Shown here: one piece after another, positions 12,000-26,410 of the stretch | How the letters are laid out: the number at the start of each line of letters is the position of its first letter | Numbering within the stretch: position 1 is the stretch's first letter | DNA from: Rostratula benghalensis | Taxonomy: Eukaryota; Chordata; Aves; Charadriiformes; Rostratulidae | Reading direction: 5' to 3' | NCBI GenBank assembly: GCA_013399305.1 | Contig: VXAI01000015.1 | Coordinates: 3,571,329 to 3,635,328, forward strand | Length of the DNA: 64,000 nt | The notes under the pieces: generated by a model | Database searches by the model: none | What the model was told of the DNA's origin: nothing | What the model saw: only the letters and a program-made list of their open reading frames with translations | Position numbers and translations under genes: made by a program

Positions 12000-14900
12000 A
12001 TAGCACAGTATTTTTTCTTTTATAGATTTGTCCCTCATGTCCCACTCCCAGTTTCTTTTGTCTGTTTAAGGGTTGTAAATTTTTCATGCTGAAAGTTTCC
12101 TGGTTCATTTCCAGTTTTTATAAAATCTGGATAAGGTTTAAAAATTCAGAGGAAAACCTCATTGTTTAATGTTTAAAGTAAATGCTTAATATTTAACATT
12201 CTAGTTCCTGATTGTTATACTTCATTAAATCACGTCAGGAACTCTTTACTGCAGGTAACTAGTAATACCACTTTCAGCTAGAGATGCTGAAGTAAAAATA
12301 CTTATGGAAGGTCTGTAAACAAGGACCTGTTCCTCACCAGCAGCAGAAGGAAAGGGTAAGCTCTGGGTGAATGAGTGGCTCAGCATTGCCCACCTGGAGA
12401 GAAGGGAAAAAGGAGATGATGGAGATGTGTTGGAATGGTTCTCTTTCTGGGGGAAGCTTGTCTAGTCCTACACCAGAAAGGTGATTTTAGCAAAGGAATG
12501 AAGGAACTGAGGTGTTGCCAGGGCACTGAAAAGCCCAGAGATCTGTGTGGGATACACTGCCCCTCTCGTCTGGCAGTGCGGGCACCCAGTGATGTCCCAT
12601 GGCCATAAGGTACTTGAGGAAAACCCATACCAGGATACTTTAAGCAAGTGCCTTATTTCCACCAGAGCTTCAAGGCAGATACTCAGAAACGCTGTTTAGA
12701 AAGCTGATAGGATTAAAATACATTACTTAAACTGAGCTGGCACTTGGAATCAGGCAGAAGTGTGGAGTTTCAAATTTATAGACTGTTTTATAGCAAGACT
12801 GTATAGGTATAAATGCTTAGCAAAAAGTTACGTCTGCAGAAACAGAGGATGAGAAAGGCAGAGAAGTACAATAGGCTCAAACTAAAGAGTTAGGGAAACA
12901 AAAGCATTTTTCCTTTAAATAGATTTTCTTGTTAAATCAGATTGAGTTGCATTCAGACTCTGAAAATTTAAAACTTTGTGAAAAGATAACCTGCTTTCCT
13001 GTGCAAACTTTATTTTTTCCTCCGTTAAGGATAGCTTTGCTATCGTTGCTTTTATGTTATTGCATTTTCAATCTGATCCTATTTTCCTGTCAAAAGCAAA
13101 ACTGTAAGTGAACTTGCTGAACGGCTCTAAAAAAATTGAGAAAGTCTTATGCTTTCATTGCTCTTCTTCTTAAAAACACTTCGTATGTTCAGGTCAATAA
13201 CTGCAGTTACCACCTGAAGATGAACAGAACTGTGCCAGAATATGTACTCTGCCCATTTCTGCATTTGTAACAGGCTTTCTGACCACACCAAAATTGCAGA
13301 GATTACCCCAGTCACATTACAGAGTTTGGATAAATGTTTTTGACAGGTTGTTCTCTGAAACTAATGATCAGTTACTCTTTGGCTCCTGGGGCTTCCTGAA
13401 CCAAACTTGTCAATATTTGCTAACTGTAGGGCACTTTGGCAACTATGTTGTAAAGAATGGCTCTAAATACTTCTCACTCCTAGAATATTCAAGGCTGAAA
13501 TATTTTTGTTTAACAACAAGATGAAATGAATGTAAAACCCAGACTGAATGTCTCAATGCAAAAGAAGAAATATAACCCTAAAGAGAAATTCTCTAGTGTA
13601 CAGAATTTGATGTAAATTTATTTGCTTTCCAGGAGCAAAGTGTTTACCAAATATGGTGCTGGAAGGCAAAATATTTTAAAGTGATTTATTTTAATGTTGA
13701 TAAGGTTCTATAATAAAAGCTACAGTTGATAGTTAATCTGAGTTACAATCAGTCCTAGAGAAGGTAGGTTAATGGCTGTATGCGTTGACTGACTTCATCT
13801 TATAGCTAGAGTAAATACATATTTTTTTATTCCACAAAGAATATATTGATATCCCCAGCACCCTTAGTCCTGTGGCACTTCCACCAGCTATCAGGTAGAG
13901 TGTGCTTATCTAGCTCAAGCAATGCCATGGTGTAGATAATCACACAAAGTCCCTCCAGCAGGCTGTGCAGCGCCATGCAGAGCTAGTACCTTGAACCCTG
14001 CAAACAATATCCATCTGGGCTCAAGCCAAAGTAATTAGTTCTGCCTCCCTGAAAAGGTAATTAGTCAAAGCACCACACTGAGGTAGCCTTTGTGCTTCTG
14101 GCTCCAGAGATAACTCGCCACTGCCAGCTCAGGAACCTCCACAAGGTGCTGCTCCGCTGAGTCTGGGTGTAGGCATGTTTCTGCCTAGCACAGTAGTTTG
14201 CTTCCCTTTATTGCTGAGTCTCTTAATCATTTCTCTTTGTAATCTGAAATATGTAAAGCAGCTTTGGTTGTACTTTCCATATGAAATGTTACCTTGATCT
14301 TAGCTAAATGAGGGTCAGATCTTTCTTTCATTTTACTATGTTTGCCCCATTTAGGCTGTACTGTCTCTTCTTAAATGTGTTCTCTAGAAATTATGTTATT
14401 GTAGTGAAGTCTACTCCTTCTTTAGCCCTGCACCCCGCATCTCTAAAACACTGTTTGGCAGATGTTTCATTTACCTCTCTTATGTTTATTTAATCTGAAT
14501 TTTCAACTTTTTCCTTATTACATTGCCTCATAAGGCTTTTCTTTTTAAAGCAAAATTTAGCTTCTTATAGAACCACCACTGTGTCTTACAACACAATATG
14601 AAGACCAGAGTCTTGCACATAAGTCTTTTAACTACAAGCCAAAACAAGTTGTCCCTGATTATTTTAGCTAAAATTCATTAGTTATGAAGTCAGGTTAATA
14701 AGTGGTATGATAAATATGTAAATATCATGTTGTACATTGTGCACTCAGTTAAGGAAGACTTCAGGGATCTTTGTTGCAGTCTTTCCAGCTACTGAATGTA
14801 CCCTCTCTACATATTGACTGAGTCTCATAGCTTTTAACTTAATAGAATTAATTCCCTCCTGACTGTACTCATTTATTGATTTTGCAGAAACCCATAAAGG

Positions 14901-16762
14901 CAGAGTTATATGCATTATGATCAGTACTTTTTGATGCTTTGAGTATCCCTGAATCAAGTTACTCTTCTATTTTTGATAATGGAAGCTGACGTGATACAGT
15001 CAGAAAAAGTTGAATTTTTTTTTATGTTATAAATTTAATTACAATTCTGCGTTTATAATTTGATCCACTGGCTGAGCAAGTATTGCCAGGTATGAATTCA
15101 ATCACCATATGTATGAGCTCGAAAAATACAGCAGGCAAGAACTTCAAAATCACCTAACTATCTTGACACTGATGCCCAAGATTAAAGAATAAGATTTAGT
15201 TACTGATTTCCCATTCCGTTATACCCTTCAAAATAAACCATATTGAAAGGCAACAGAAAATAGATTTCCCATAACCTTGTAAATTGGCTAGATTGAAATT
15301 AATAGGAAGAAAAGAATTAGTATATTGGGTAAGATTAGACCCATTTATCTTGATGCTGACAGAGGTTAATACCAGCTATTTTAGAGGAAAAGTTTAGAAA
15401 GCAAACTTTATTTAAGCATATTAGAAGATGACTGTTTCCTTAGAAAGGACCTATCTACCTCCCCAAATCTGGACATCTGAGGAAACGCAGGCTTAGGACA
15501 ATGCCATTTTTGTGTCACTGAAATCAGTTGGGGACTGTAAACATGGCACTGAGAGCCTGGTGGTTTTCTTGTTTGCCATGTTCATTTCTTGTTCCTTCTT
15601 TTTTGCTTTGCTCTTTTGATTCTTTTACTTTCTTGTGTAAAAATAACATAATATATTGCATGCTTCCAGAACTGTGCACTACAATTTACAAAGAAAGCTT
15701 TTGCTTCCTCTTCTCATTGTGATGGAGCTGCGTGTCAGAGCACCAGAGCACACGTTTCACCATTGCAGTGCGAAAGGAAAATGTAGCTCATGGTAATTAC
15801 AGCATTATCCAAAGGCTGATCGTGCTGTAAGATGTCATACTTCCATCTACTGCTTTGCTAAATAAAGCAGTAAGTCATTTTTGTCAGTAGTATCTCCACA
15901 GAATCTTTTGGAAAAAAAAGAATATAGAATTCCAATTATGTTTCAAACATACTTTCATCACCAGCACAATGCTCCATTACTTGGCGGAATGTGCAAATTG
16001 AGGTACTGTCTGAAGAAGATGATGCATTTCAGATTTGAACCAAGCTGCCAGCAGAGTCTCTTCGGTCTCACAGAAGGGATGAAGTGAGTGGCAGCACTGC
16101 ACACTGTGGGAACCATGATTAACCTTGACCTTTTACGAGGTGGAAGGCATTTTAGTAGAGTGTTAATATTTTCCTGGTCGGCTTGAGCCAGAGAAGTAGT
16201 ACAGTTTGGGTAGTGTCTAAATTGACTTCTGGAAAAGTCTGCAGAGGTAAAAACTATGCAGCCTGGCAAAGCTGTCAGGCTGCGTAAACACCACATGCCA
16301 ACGGGTGTCTGAACTTGGATTTTGGCAGTTTTGGCCTTGAAATTGACTCTAAGAACCCCCCCAAATCTCAGTGTGCTTAATGTGCTAATGTTACCTCTCC
16401 TAAAATTATTTTTCTAGAAAGCAGGTGGTTTACAGAGAGGGTTTCAGACCTTCATATGTGGCAAAAAGAACAGTATATAACAAATGGATGTGAGGGACAG
16501 ACCCATTCTCTAACCCAGTAAGTGTTTCATGAAGTTTGTCCTGCTACTTAAGATGACCAAATGGGTGTTTTTTTTAAAAAAAAACCTTCCAAAAACCAAA
16601 ATGGTAGCAATTTTTTATAGCAGAGTAGAAAATACCATCAAAAACTTACCTTTGTTGTTTTCCCAACTAAAACAGATCTGTAGCAAACCTGAGAAGTATT
16701 AAACATTCAATATGGCTTGTTTCTAGTTAGGGTGTGCAGAAAATACTTTGTTCTGATGTGAA

Positions 16763-16790
16763 CAGAAGTGAACCAAAAAGTTCACATCTG
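16763..16790. repeat. Short inverted repeat with two competing left arms
   Basis: CAGAAGTGAAC (16763-16773) and GTTCACATCTG (16780-16790) can pair at 10 of 11 positions across the 6-nt loop CAAAAA. An upstream arm GATGTGAAC (16755-16763) is a perfect 9-bp partner of GTTCACATC (16780-16788) and would compete with it. No function can be assigned. Confidence 0.75.
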
Positions 16791-17495
16791 CTAGAGTAGG
16801 AAAAGCTCTCTACAAGCAATGTCTCATTTAAGAAGATGTAAAGTACTGATACTGAAGGGCCATTTATGTAATATTTTGGAGGAATAAAGCAGCTTAAAAT
16901 ATGCTACGATAGCTTTTGTAAAGTGAGTTGAGATGTATTACAATGATTCCTTCCCCTGTTTTCAGCGTAAAAAGATATTGGTTTGGTCATTCTTGTTTCT
17001 TTATCTTACAACACACGAAACAACTCATCAACAGACAGGTTTCTGATGGATTTCAAAGTCTACACACAAAACAGGTTCAGTAATGTATGCCCAGCCCCTG
17101 TAGGAGTGGGGTGACATGAAGAAAAGACTTGATAATGCTCTGGGGAAACCCCACTATCAATCACATTCTGTATTCAGTGAAAAAAACATGCCATTCCCTG
17201 AAAGATTGTGACTTATTGGGTGGTATTTTGGGAAAATATTTGTGCATAGTTATTCAAATGACTGCTACTGCATGGTGTACGTTTATGGCTGTATGACATG
17301 TATTCTTGCTAACAATTTTGTAGGATAGAAAAGATTAGGCATTGAGCAGAAGATAAATAGCGCCCTCTTAAAGCAGATGCTTGATGATCTGGTATCTGCA
17401 GTGACTCCCTGAATACAAACATACATAAGGGAGGGTTCCATTATTTAACTTTTTTAGAGGGACCTTTTGAAAAATATATAAATTCAATAATTTTC

Positions 17496-17514
17496 NCTTT
17501 TTTTTTTTTTTTTT
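17496..17514 (+). repeat. Poly-T run with an ambiguous base at 17496
   Basis: The base at 17496 is given as N, followed by C and 17 T residues. The N at the edge of a homopolymer suggests a base-calling or assembly problem, so the true run length is uncertain. Confidence 0.95.
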
Positions 17515-20343
17515 AAATTGATTTTAAAACAGGGTTGCTAAATATTACCATGGTCTTTTTATATTTTAAGGTGAAACCTAAGTAAATTTCCATTCCCCAT
17601 TTAGTTCATTAAGTATTATCAAGTAAGTTTATTTTAAAGGTGTTGTCTTCTTGCAGAATTAATGTTACGTCTCTCATAAAGGAAAGGAAGTGGTTCTGTT
17701 ATGTTATAGGTGAGCAGTAGAGCTTTCCAAGGCCTTGGGATATTTTGGGGGCAGTTGAGAAGCTTAGGGCTGTGTGCCCTGCACAGCTTCTAAAAATTCC
17801 AACAGGACATCCAGAATCAGGCACACTCAATAACATTGAATTGAACTGTATGTGGAGTTGAAGCTGCATGTCTGTATTTGGCTGAATCTGAACTGCCAAG
17901 GAAAATTCAGAATATTGACACAAGATTTATTACCTGGTCATACACCATTTACGACAAATGCTTCATATTTCAGTTTAATCAGATGTTGGCGGATGTACCT
18001 GGCAAGGCAGAGATTAAGAAAATGAAGTAATAGTAGGGTGGGAGTGAATGCAGATGCGGAGGCAAGGGTGTGGGAAAGAAGATTGTTTAAGCGTATGCAC
18101 TGCAATGTAGGGTGCTGTTAAACCACTCAGACCTGCCTCAACTCATACCTGCTCCTGCAATGCTGTTCCAGGGCCAACCAGAGCCAAGAAAAAGAGTTTT
18201 ATTTATATGAAGTTGTTAAATTAGTTTTAAATGATATCTTAGCAGTAAGAAAATGCATTGGTTTCATAGGCAGCAGGACGGGTTAAACAATTCAAATGCA
18301 TCTTACACTTTGTTTCTCTCTAATATTAAAATAGCTTTGTTACCAATAGTACTTGTCCCTGCCCTCTTGTTCCCCACTTCGTGCAGGAAGGGATAATTTT
18401 TCTAGATATGTGGAAATCTTATCACAGCAGTTGTCACGGCAAACTCAGTTTTTATTCTTGATTTCTTACCATCTTTTCAGTAGATAATGTAAAGAAAATA
18501 AAAATTGTGCAATTATGAGAGAAGTTGGTTTGCAACTTTGAGGACTTTCAAAAATCTGAGATATCCAGAAAATAAGAAACCAGTAAAGATATTCTGTATT
18601 AAATAATTAGCAACAATTGTAATTTCTTGCATTGAAATGAAATGAGATGATCACTGCCTTTGCCTAGTAATGAGAAACAAAACCTAAAAGAATTGTGAAA
18701 TCAATTACTTCTATGATTGTTGTGTTAAGGTCTATGCAATCAGAGGCTGCTTTGCATTCCTAACACATCTAGAATCTCCTGTCTGAATAAGCTCAATTAT
18801 TCTAGCTGCCTCTCTAAACCTTTGCTTCTTCTGAAAGTACGATCTTTGATTTCAGTAACAGTGCAATTTACCACAAAATCCTTTTTCATCCTATGGTACA
18901 AATAGGCAGAATCAATATGTAATAATATTTTGAAGGTCAAACGTTTCAATTATACTCAAAATTTCTGCATAGGTTACAAGTTGCTTTAATCGGGGATGTG
19001 TGAAGCAAATGCATAGGCTCTGGAAAATTGTTTCAGATATTGTTTTCTTGTTGACATATCTTTATTTCTTAATAAATGTTTCAAAGAACGATGAAACTGT
19101 TTTGCCTGAGACAGCTAGATAAAAAACATGGACACTTTCTCTAGTGAAAATATTCATTCATTCCCTTCACATCAGTGTAATAATTGGAAGAATAAGATCT
19201 CATAGTGGCATTGTACTGCCATGTAGATATTTCTGTACCTGTCAGAATTTTGTTGAATGAGAACTGTGTTATTTTGATCTAAAGATAAGTTTTCTGCTTC
19301 GTAGCATGTAGTTGATTTGTGTGAATTTTGGAGTATACGCAGTACTAAATTCCTTCATATTTCAAGTTCACAAATAGCATGATAGATAAGCAACCTTGTC
19401 TACTTAAAGAAACAAAAGATGACCCAGAACTTTAAATATTGGTAAATAATATTTACAGAATTAATCTACCTGAATTATGATTATCAAAATACCAGATGTA
19501 ATTCACTTTATTTCAGCATTGTAAATATAGCAGCCTCTTAAGGTGTTGTAATTGCTGGAGGAGCCCTTTTGATTAAATGGGTTGGGGCCTTTGTGCTCTC
19601 AAGCCCTTCAAGTTCACTAGATTTGTGCATTTTCTTGAGGAGTGGGAGAAATGTGTGTCTGTGTTTGCTGAAGTCTATCTCAAGAATAGAGCTAATTAAA
19701 ATAACAAAACAGGTAGGCTTTATTATGAAACTGAGTAAAAGTTTTAATAGGTGGAGTGTCTGTGGTCCAGGATAGAATGTTGAGAAGGAAAAATGCATTC
19801 CTGCATGGTCCAGTGGGCTCAGATGAAATTGGGGAAATACAGTCAGGTTCCTGTTCCACTTAATTTGCTTCATCTCTCAGACCTTTTGCAGGAACTTTTC
19901 TCTGCAGACGAGCAGGGGCAGAGACAGACTGTCTTCAAGACAAGGAGGTCAGGACTCTCGCTTGGACTGTGGTCCCAGGGATGCCAGGCTGAGCTTGCTG
20001 CTGCCTGAGCCACTTCTTTCTTGGGGCAGCATAAAATTAATGTCCAAAAAAATTTTTTTCTGCATATTTTTCACTCTATGATATTAGTTTTCCACTGGCT
20101 GATACTGGCATGAGTGCACAGGTGGGAACAGGAAGAACGTGCATGGAAGACGAGTTTCATATCAGCCAACATCGCAAATAAGTAATTCTTGACTTTTTTT
20201 ATAAACAAAATGTCTCTGGTCTCACACCTATTTGAGTGCAGCTGGAACAATCATGATCATTTTGTATCTCAGATTGAGATCAATTTTCTTAATGTTTTCT
20301 TAAAGATGCTCAAGTTGTTTTAATGTATGTTAATCAAAGCCAT

Positions 20344-20370
20344 TTCTCCCCCTCTCCCCCCCCCCCCGTC
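20344..20370 (+). repeat. Pyrimidine tract with a 12-nt poly-C core
   Basis: TTCTCCCCCTCTCC leads into an uninterrupted run of 12 C residues (20356-20367). Likely length-variable. Confidence 0.9.
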
Positions 20371-23299
20371 TTAGAGAGACTCAGCAAGTTCTTTTGCATA
20401 TTTCTTATACATTAAAAGAATTTAATGCAGCATACATTCTCCTTGCAGGGTGTAGGAGTAATAATGTCTAAGATTAATTTTGGCATTTTGGGGTACATGT
20501 GAATCATGAAAAATGGAATGCATAAGGTTTTATATGTATTCCCCAGTATGAAAAGTAATATTTATTAATTTGAATACTGTAAATCAAGTTGTCATTCTGT
20601 ACTGGCTTGTGATGCTGCACTTAAATCTCAGAAAACCATAAGCTTATTTCACAAGTTTGTATTAATGCATTTTGTGAGAGGCTTAGAAAAACATCTTGTC
20701 GACTGTTCTGTATGGGGAGGGTGAGGAATTGGAAGGGACTGTGTTTTACACCTTATTCCTGTTTACCTTACTCTTAACTTACAAAATCTCTTTCATGCTT
20801 CTCTATACCTACCACATGAACAACATGCACAGGTCGTAAGTGGAGAGAAGTAGCATTGGTGACTACGTGAATACGGCTGCTACAGCAGAGCCAAAGGAAA
20901 AGATGCCTGGCTAAATCTCTGACTGTACACCCTGCCCACAGCTCTGCTGTCACTTCTGTCACACACAGCCCCAGAGTGGCTCATCTCGGTCCTAGCAGGG
21001 ATTTGATTGAGACAGAATAGGAATATATAGCTGGTAGGGAATTCTGCAGTGGCTTTTTTGTTGGTTTTTTTTTCTCCTCTCAGCTCCCAGATAGTCTCAA
21101 AATAAAATAGGAAGCAGTATATCTGGGAGAGTTGCTTTGTAAAATCAGTCAGCAGCACAATGGTGATGAATTTACACAGGTTTAAGTCTGCTATTTTCTT
21201 GAGTGGTCAGTACACAGGCAGTGAAAACACTTGGGATGTTACTGATGTCTCTGTTCCAGAGCTCTTACAATCATGGTGGCATAGGCTGTGTCCCTTTCTC
21301 TTTTAGGAGTGACTGCTGCTTTCAAAGCCTTTGTATCTGTTAATGCATACAGAAAAAAGAACATACCTTGCTTTTTCGAAACTTCAGATGCTGCCTGCAA
21401 CTGAAAATGCTCTTCTCAGAAATACAGATCTCTTTGATAGACAGTAATACATGGTAACACAGTTGGGTACAGAATATATTTTGTAGATGAGTATGCAAAG
21501 TGGTTTTGATCTGAAAATCTGAAAAGAAAATATGCATTACCAATCAGTAGTTCTTTGATTAGGACTCCTATAAATATTATATATTTAATACACAGAGAAA
21601 TTGCTCCAAATTTTCCAATTTTTATTTATTCTTCTCTGCCTTGCTCTTACATTTTTGATTTCATAGTCTCGGAGGCAATCTGTTGTATAAGAACGTGCCT
21701 TTAAATATCTCTTCTGTTCTGAAACGGTATACAGGAATATGAAATATTGATTTCTTCTTCATCAAGCATCCTGAGTAAATTACTATATTTATGTATTTTA
21801 GAAATTATTTCTCTTGAAACTGAATCCATTGCTGATATCCTTTTAGTTCAATTTTTTCAGGCTTTTGAGCATCTGTCACACATTATTACGGCGTTGAGGT
21901 TTTGTGTTTCTGTGTGCAAGTAATAAAAAGCCAGAATTCTATGCCTCAATTTCCATGCAGAATTTACATGCTAACATTCATTCACAGGAGCACCCTTACC
22001 CCAAATAAAGTGGGCTTTGCAGAATGTAATCTCCAATGCATATTTAGGCATTGTTAAATACTGATTTCTCACCAGAAAAGTTTGTCTGCCAAATGGGCTT
22101 GATCTTAGTCACGGAGAGCTCATTGGAACAATTTGCACTGATTGCACATGAAGTCCAGCTGAGGCAGGACCAAATGCTGCATGGTCCAGTTGACTAATGG
22201 CTTGAGGGGCATAGAGCAGGCAAACCTCACCGACAGCTCTTTTATAATCAGTCTGCACAGTACGAATATTTTTTGTCTATTTCAAGTGGACTCTTGCACA
22301 GAGATCAAACATAGCTCACAGATATTCCAGGATCTAAGGAGGAGGCAAAGCTCAATAAATCATTTGCTTGTTTACTCAGTGGAAATTCAAGCACAAAGAT
22401 ACGTTCCCTTCATTCTGTTTTCCTTTTTAAAGTTAAAATACTTGCCAAGTTAGGAACTTTTGGAAGCTTATTATTGCTCTTGCTGAACTATAATTTTACT
22501 TCTCAGAGAGCTCTTGGTGTTGACCTTTAATTTAAAAATAGCGTTATGTTCACTTTAAACTTCCAAGAAGTTTTCTTTTCTGTTAAGAATTTGATTTAGC
22601 TGCTGAGTATCTCGGTTCCTGTTGTTTTTTTTATTTTAAAGGTCATATTTTCTTGGGTTTTACCTATAAAATATTGAGGTCAGAACATTTGCATTCATAA
22701 ATCTACTTAATATGCTGAAATTAAATACAGAAAATAACAAGTTACATGCCAAAATTGACAACAGCCATGTGAAGTCCTTGGATTTGAACTGTTTAAAGTC
22801 AGAACAAACCAGAACAGTTCAAGATTTACTGATTCATTGTGCATTCTTCTGAGATCTTAGGAGACTGATATCGAGCATTTACAAGCATTTTCTCCAAGTT
22901 TACAAGGGTTCAAACACTTTCTGGAATCCACAATATTTTAAAGTTATCGTGGGAAGAGTTTCAATTTCATTGATACCTACTGAATTGTACCGTACGTACG
23001 TTCTTAACGATCTGGCTTATAGGCTTTACTGGGGCAACGACTATAAATCATGGCCAAATGAGAATTTAACACTCACCAAACCAATGTTGGAGTCAAGCAC
23101 ACTTGGGAAACTCAGATGGTAATTCCTCTGTCATTTATGTCACGACTCACACATCTAAATGGTGGTACTGGCCTGAGACAAAGGTCCATCTGACAACCTA
23201 GGCCGACAGCAGGTGTACAAGAAAACCAAGCAGGTAGTACGCTTTCCACATATTGGTCAATGCTACTCTAAATTAGCTTTATCTTAACACAGAATGTGC

Positions 23300-23314
23300 T
23301 TTTTTTTTTTTTTT
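23300..23314 (+). repeat. Poly-T run, 15 nt
   Basis: Homopolymer; no retroposed body was recognised next to it on either side. Confidence 0.9.
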
Positions 23315-23737
23315 AACTCCTGTAATTTCAGTGACATTTTATATTGGAGAATGTTTTTAAATGTGGAATTTGTTAATAGTTTTAATTGTGGAATGATTTC
23401 CAGCTAATACTAGACCTAGTACATTCCATGTTAAAATACTTCCCCACCCCCTGTCCCCCAAAAAAAGAAGGTATTTCCTCTCTAGGTGAAATATGTTCAG
23501 ATGCAGATGAGTCACTGCCAGTTCAAAAAGCCCAGAGGTTTCTGTGCATCATCCATATTTCATCAACCATGAACAATTCCCACTGAATTCAAAGGGATTT
23601 TACTTAGGATGGCTTTAGATACATTGGGACTTTTATGATGTCTATGATCTAAAAATACACTTTTCCTCTGCACAATTTACAAGGTGTTCTGAAAGGTTAA
23701 GGATAGCCAGATTGTCAAATGGCTGTCACCGGTGTCA

Positions 23738-23845
23738 TTTCCCTTCGCTTTGTAGGTGGGAAAATTGAGGCACAGAGAGGTTAAGACATCTGATGATGAT
23801 GTGGTGAGAGTGATAATCCAGAGATGGAATCACTGTTCCTCTGAA
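23738..23845 (+). mobile_element. MIR/CORE-SINE relic
   Basis: Seen: TGTAGGTGGGAAAATTGAGG, then CACAGAGAGGTTAAGACATCT, which is close to the well-known MIR core (consensus-like tacagatggggaaactgaggcacagagaggttaag). The part after it, with ATAATCCAGAGATGGAATCA, follows the expected order but is diverged. MIR elements are tRNA-derived SINEs that stopped moving long ago; such relics are known in bird as well as mammal genomes. Borders are approximate. Confidence 0.65.
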
Positions 23846-26410
23846 TGGGAACATCTGCTGATTTCAATTGAGCTGGCAGTGTCACTACAGAATTTGACTT
23901 TGAACTTCATTTTTGACACTTTTATAGCCGCTACATACAGTGAGTAAAGAAGAATCCGTTTCCTTTCCTGCCCTACAAAAGCAACGTGACTGTCCTGCCT
24001 CCACAAGGAAGCACATACTTCCTTTTTGCCATTATGTAGCAGAACCAATACTTCCAAAAAACCCCAATGCTACAAATTTGTGACTTTAAGGGCAACAAGA
24101 ACAATGATAATACTGCACCTTAACTCCTTTAGACTACGATTAAGCATGATAAAATAATCCAACCTTTTTAAAAATCGTAAAATGTGTGGTATACCCAGGC
24201 AAGACACATGTCCCAACAGTTAAAGCACCATATTGACACAATTTTCCCCAGTGTACACATTTCTTCTCAGGTGAGGCTCCCAAATACAAGCAAAAAATAC
24301 CCTTTTCCAAGCCTGAATTACTTTATGCTTCAGCAGTTTATTTGACTATAGCTACCATTTATGTTGATGTATATCAGATAACAAAAATATCCATTACAGC
24401 AAGGGGTACTTGTTCCAGTCCCTCTCACCATTTTCAGCTGAAAGGAAATGTATTGTGTCAAGCAGTAATGACAAGATTCTGGCCTTTCTTTGCTATGCTT
24501 CACGCTAGAAGCCTAAGGCACACTGAAATATGATGAAGAACCTCTTTTTTCTTGCTCAAAGATATATCTTCAATACTGTCAGTTTTCCTCCTTGCTGATA
24601 CCTGTATCCGTGGTCAGTGATTTTCCCTTTCTCAGACCTTCTGGAGGTAAATGTAATGGCAGCACATGTAGGTTGTATCTGTAAGCAGTGTTCTGCTTTT
24701 TGGAATGATGGACAATCTTGTTGGTATGAATATCAACACTTAGACCTAGATCACAAATGTACTTGGGCAATAAATTGCAGTTAAAAGTCCAATGAGACTT
24801 TGCTGCCAAAATCATGGCACATGGCTTTACCCTCTTTGTTTGGTATCTGTGTACAGAACAGAGTTGATACTCAGACCTACTTCTGCTTGAACTCAGGGAC
24901 ACATGAAATTATTTCCAAGGTATTGCTCCAGCCTCTGCCAAGCTTTGCCAGGACTAAAATGCTGTAGAATACTCCACTTCTGCCTTAAATGGAGGTATTG
25001 ATCCAAAACTACAAAAAAACCCTGTTGAAAGCGGGAATCAATTGAATTTGATGGTAGTGTTGGGTTAGTATTATTAAACCTGATGTATTATTACTGATGA
25101 ATAACCTCAGGCAGAGAATGTATTAATTTTTCCAGTTCCTTTAGTTTGAGAAGTAGATCCATAAATAATACATAAATCTGTGGCTACTGTTCCTCTCCTC
25201 AAGCCATTTTTTATTTTTTGCAAATGTGTGATTTCTTTAAAGGTTAATAGGACAACATCACAAAAGAAACCCTAGGAAATATAATCAAAATTATTTCTAA
25301 ATTATTGTGACCTTATGACTGCAGTTTCTGCTGATAGCAGTCACTCTACTTTTTCTGAAGATCATGAGTGAAATATCATTCTTGTGCTGTAGAAGAAACC
25401 TCATTTATTTGTACCAATATGTGGGGAAGCAAGGCACGAGCCAGTTTTTTGAATCTTTCCCAGCACTACTGAGTGAAATTCTGAATGGTGTTTGGCAGTG
25501 GGGCATCAATAGTGCTTAGCAGTTGCTGGGTAACTGGGCACTTGGCACTCCCTAATGGGCTGCGAATATCTTAATTAATATTCTCTTCCTGACAAGGGGT
25601 TAATATACTAGAGATACCTTGAGAGTCATCATCTAAGTCTTCCTGCAAGTCTCTTCAGTTTTCATTGTTGAACTTCACCTCTTCCCAACCAAAGTTACAA
25701 TTAATTGCTGAATCCTAAGGTGAAAGGTTTGGTAATCCCTGAAGCTGGTTAATTCTAGGAACATGGGTATTTGTTTTCCACCGGGTGAGAGAGATTTTGG
25801 AGAGAGAGCTGATTTTTTTGAGAGCGCTGGTGCCTCTCTGTTCTCCAAAACAAAGCCCAGTTTTGATTATTTTCTCTCAGTCCGAGCCTTTACAGCAGTC
25901 TTTTCCTGATTTTCTAGTTGGATAAAGCAACAATTCTATTATAACTTGGATGAAATTTTCTTGAGTTTTTACCATTCTGACTCAATACCATTTTCCGTTT
26001 AAATACTAGTCAGAAGCTGATAGAGAATAAAATAGCTGGCCACTTCCAAAACTTTTGTTTGTGGAACTGATTTTCTAATAGAAATACAAAAGATACCTCT
26101 TTGGCAATTAGTGTAGTGGTTATGTGGATGCTGTTAGAGGGGCAGTGAAGTGACAGATGTGCATGTCTACAAAGTTAATGTCTTGACTGATCAAACATCA
26201 AAGCACAGAAGCCATTTTTTTTAAACTACGAATATAGACTCAATAGTGCTGGCTGGCTCAAAATCACTTTTGCAAAATCCCAGTGATTCATTGCTAATGA
26301 ATAGGTGCTAGAGCTTGTTGCAGTGACATCAGGTATGCACACAGGAGTTTAGTCTGTGGCCACTAACAGCGTAAGAGTGAAGATTTTCTCTATATCACTG
26401 TAAAGAAGTG

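Larger units (their letters stand above)
12000..23737. other. Unique non-coding DNA
   Basis: Nothing coding recognised in 11.7 kb. The first few hundred bases after the CR1 (about 12300-12640) are somewhat richer in G+C than the rest, without a match I can name. Holds the inverted repeat at 16763, the N/poly-T at 17496 and the poly-C tract at 20356. A short palindromic CGTACGTACG lies at 22991-23000. Confidence 0.7.

Noticed and set aside
11731..12108. 125-codon minus-strand frame
   Set aside because: It is the antisense shadow of the CR1 element on the plus strand.
13029..13103. Possible exon ending at a good donor (GTAAGTG at 13104)
   Set aside because: The upstream acceptor is poor and the segment is itself pyrimidine-rich, unlike coding sequence.
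20725..20742. CR1-like phrase GAATTGGAAGGGACTGTG
   Set aside because: Only about 14 nt resemble the CR1 3' UTR and there is no terminal repeat.
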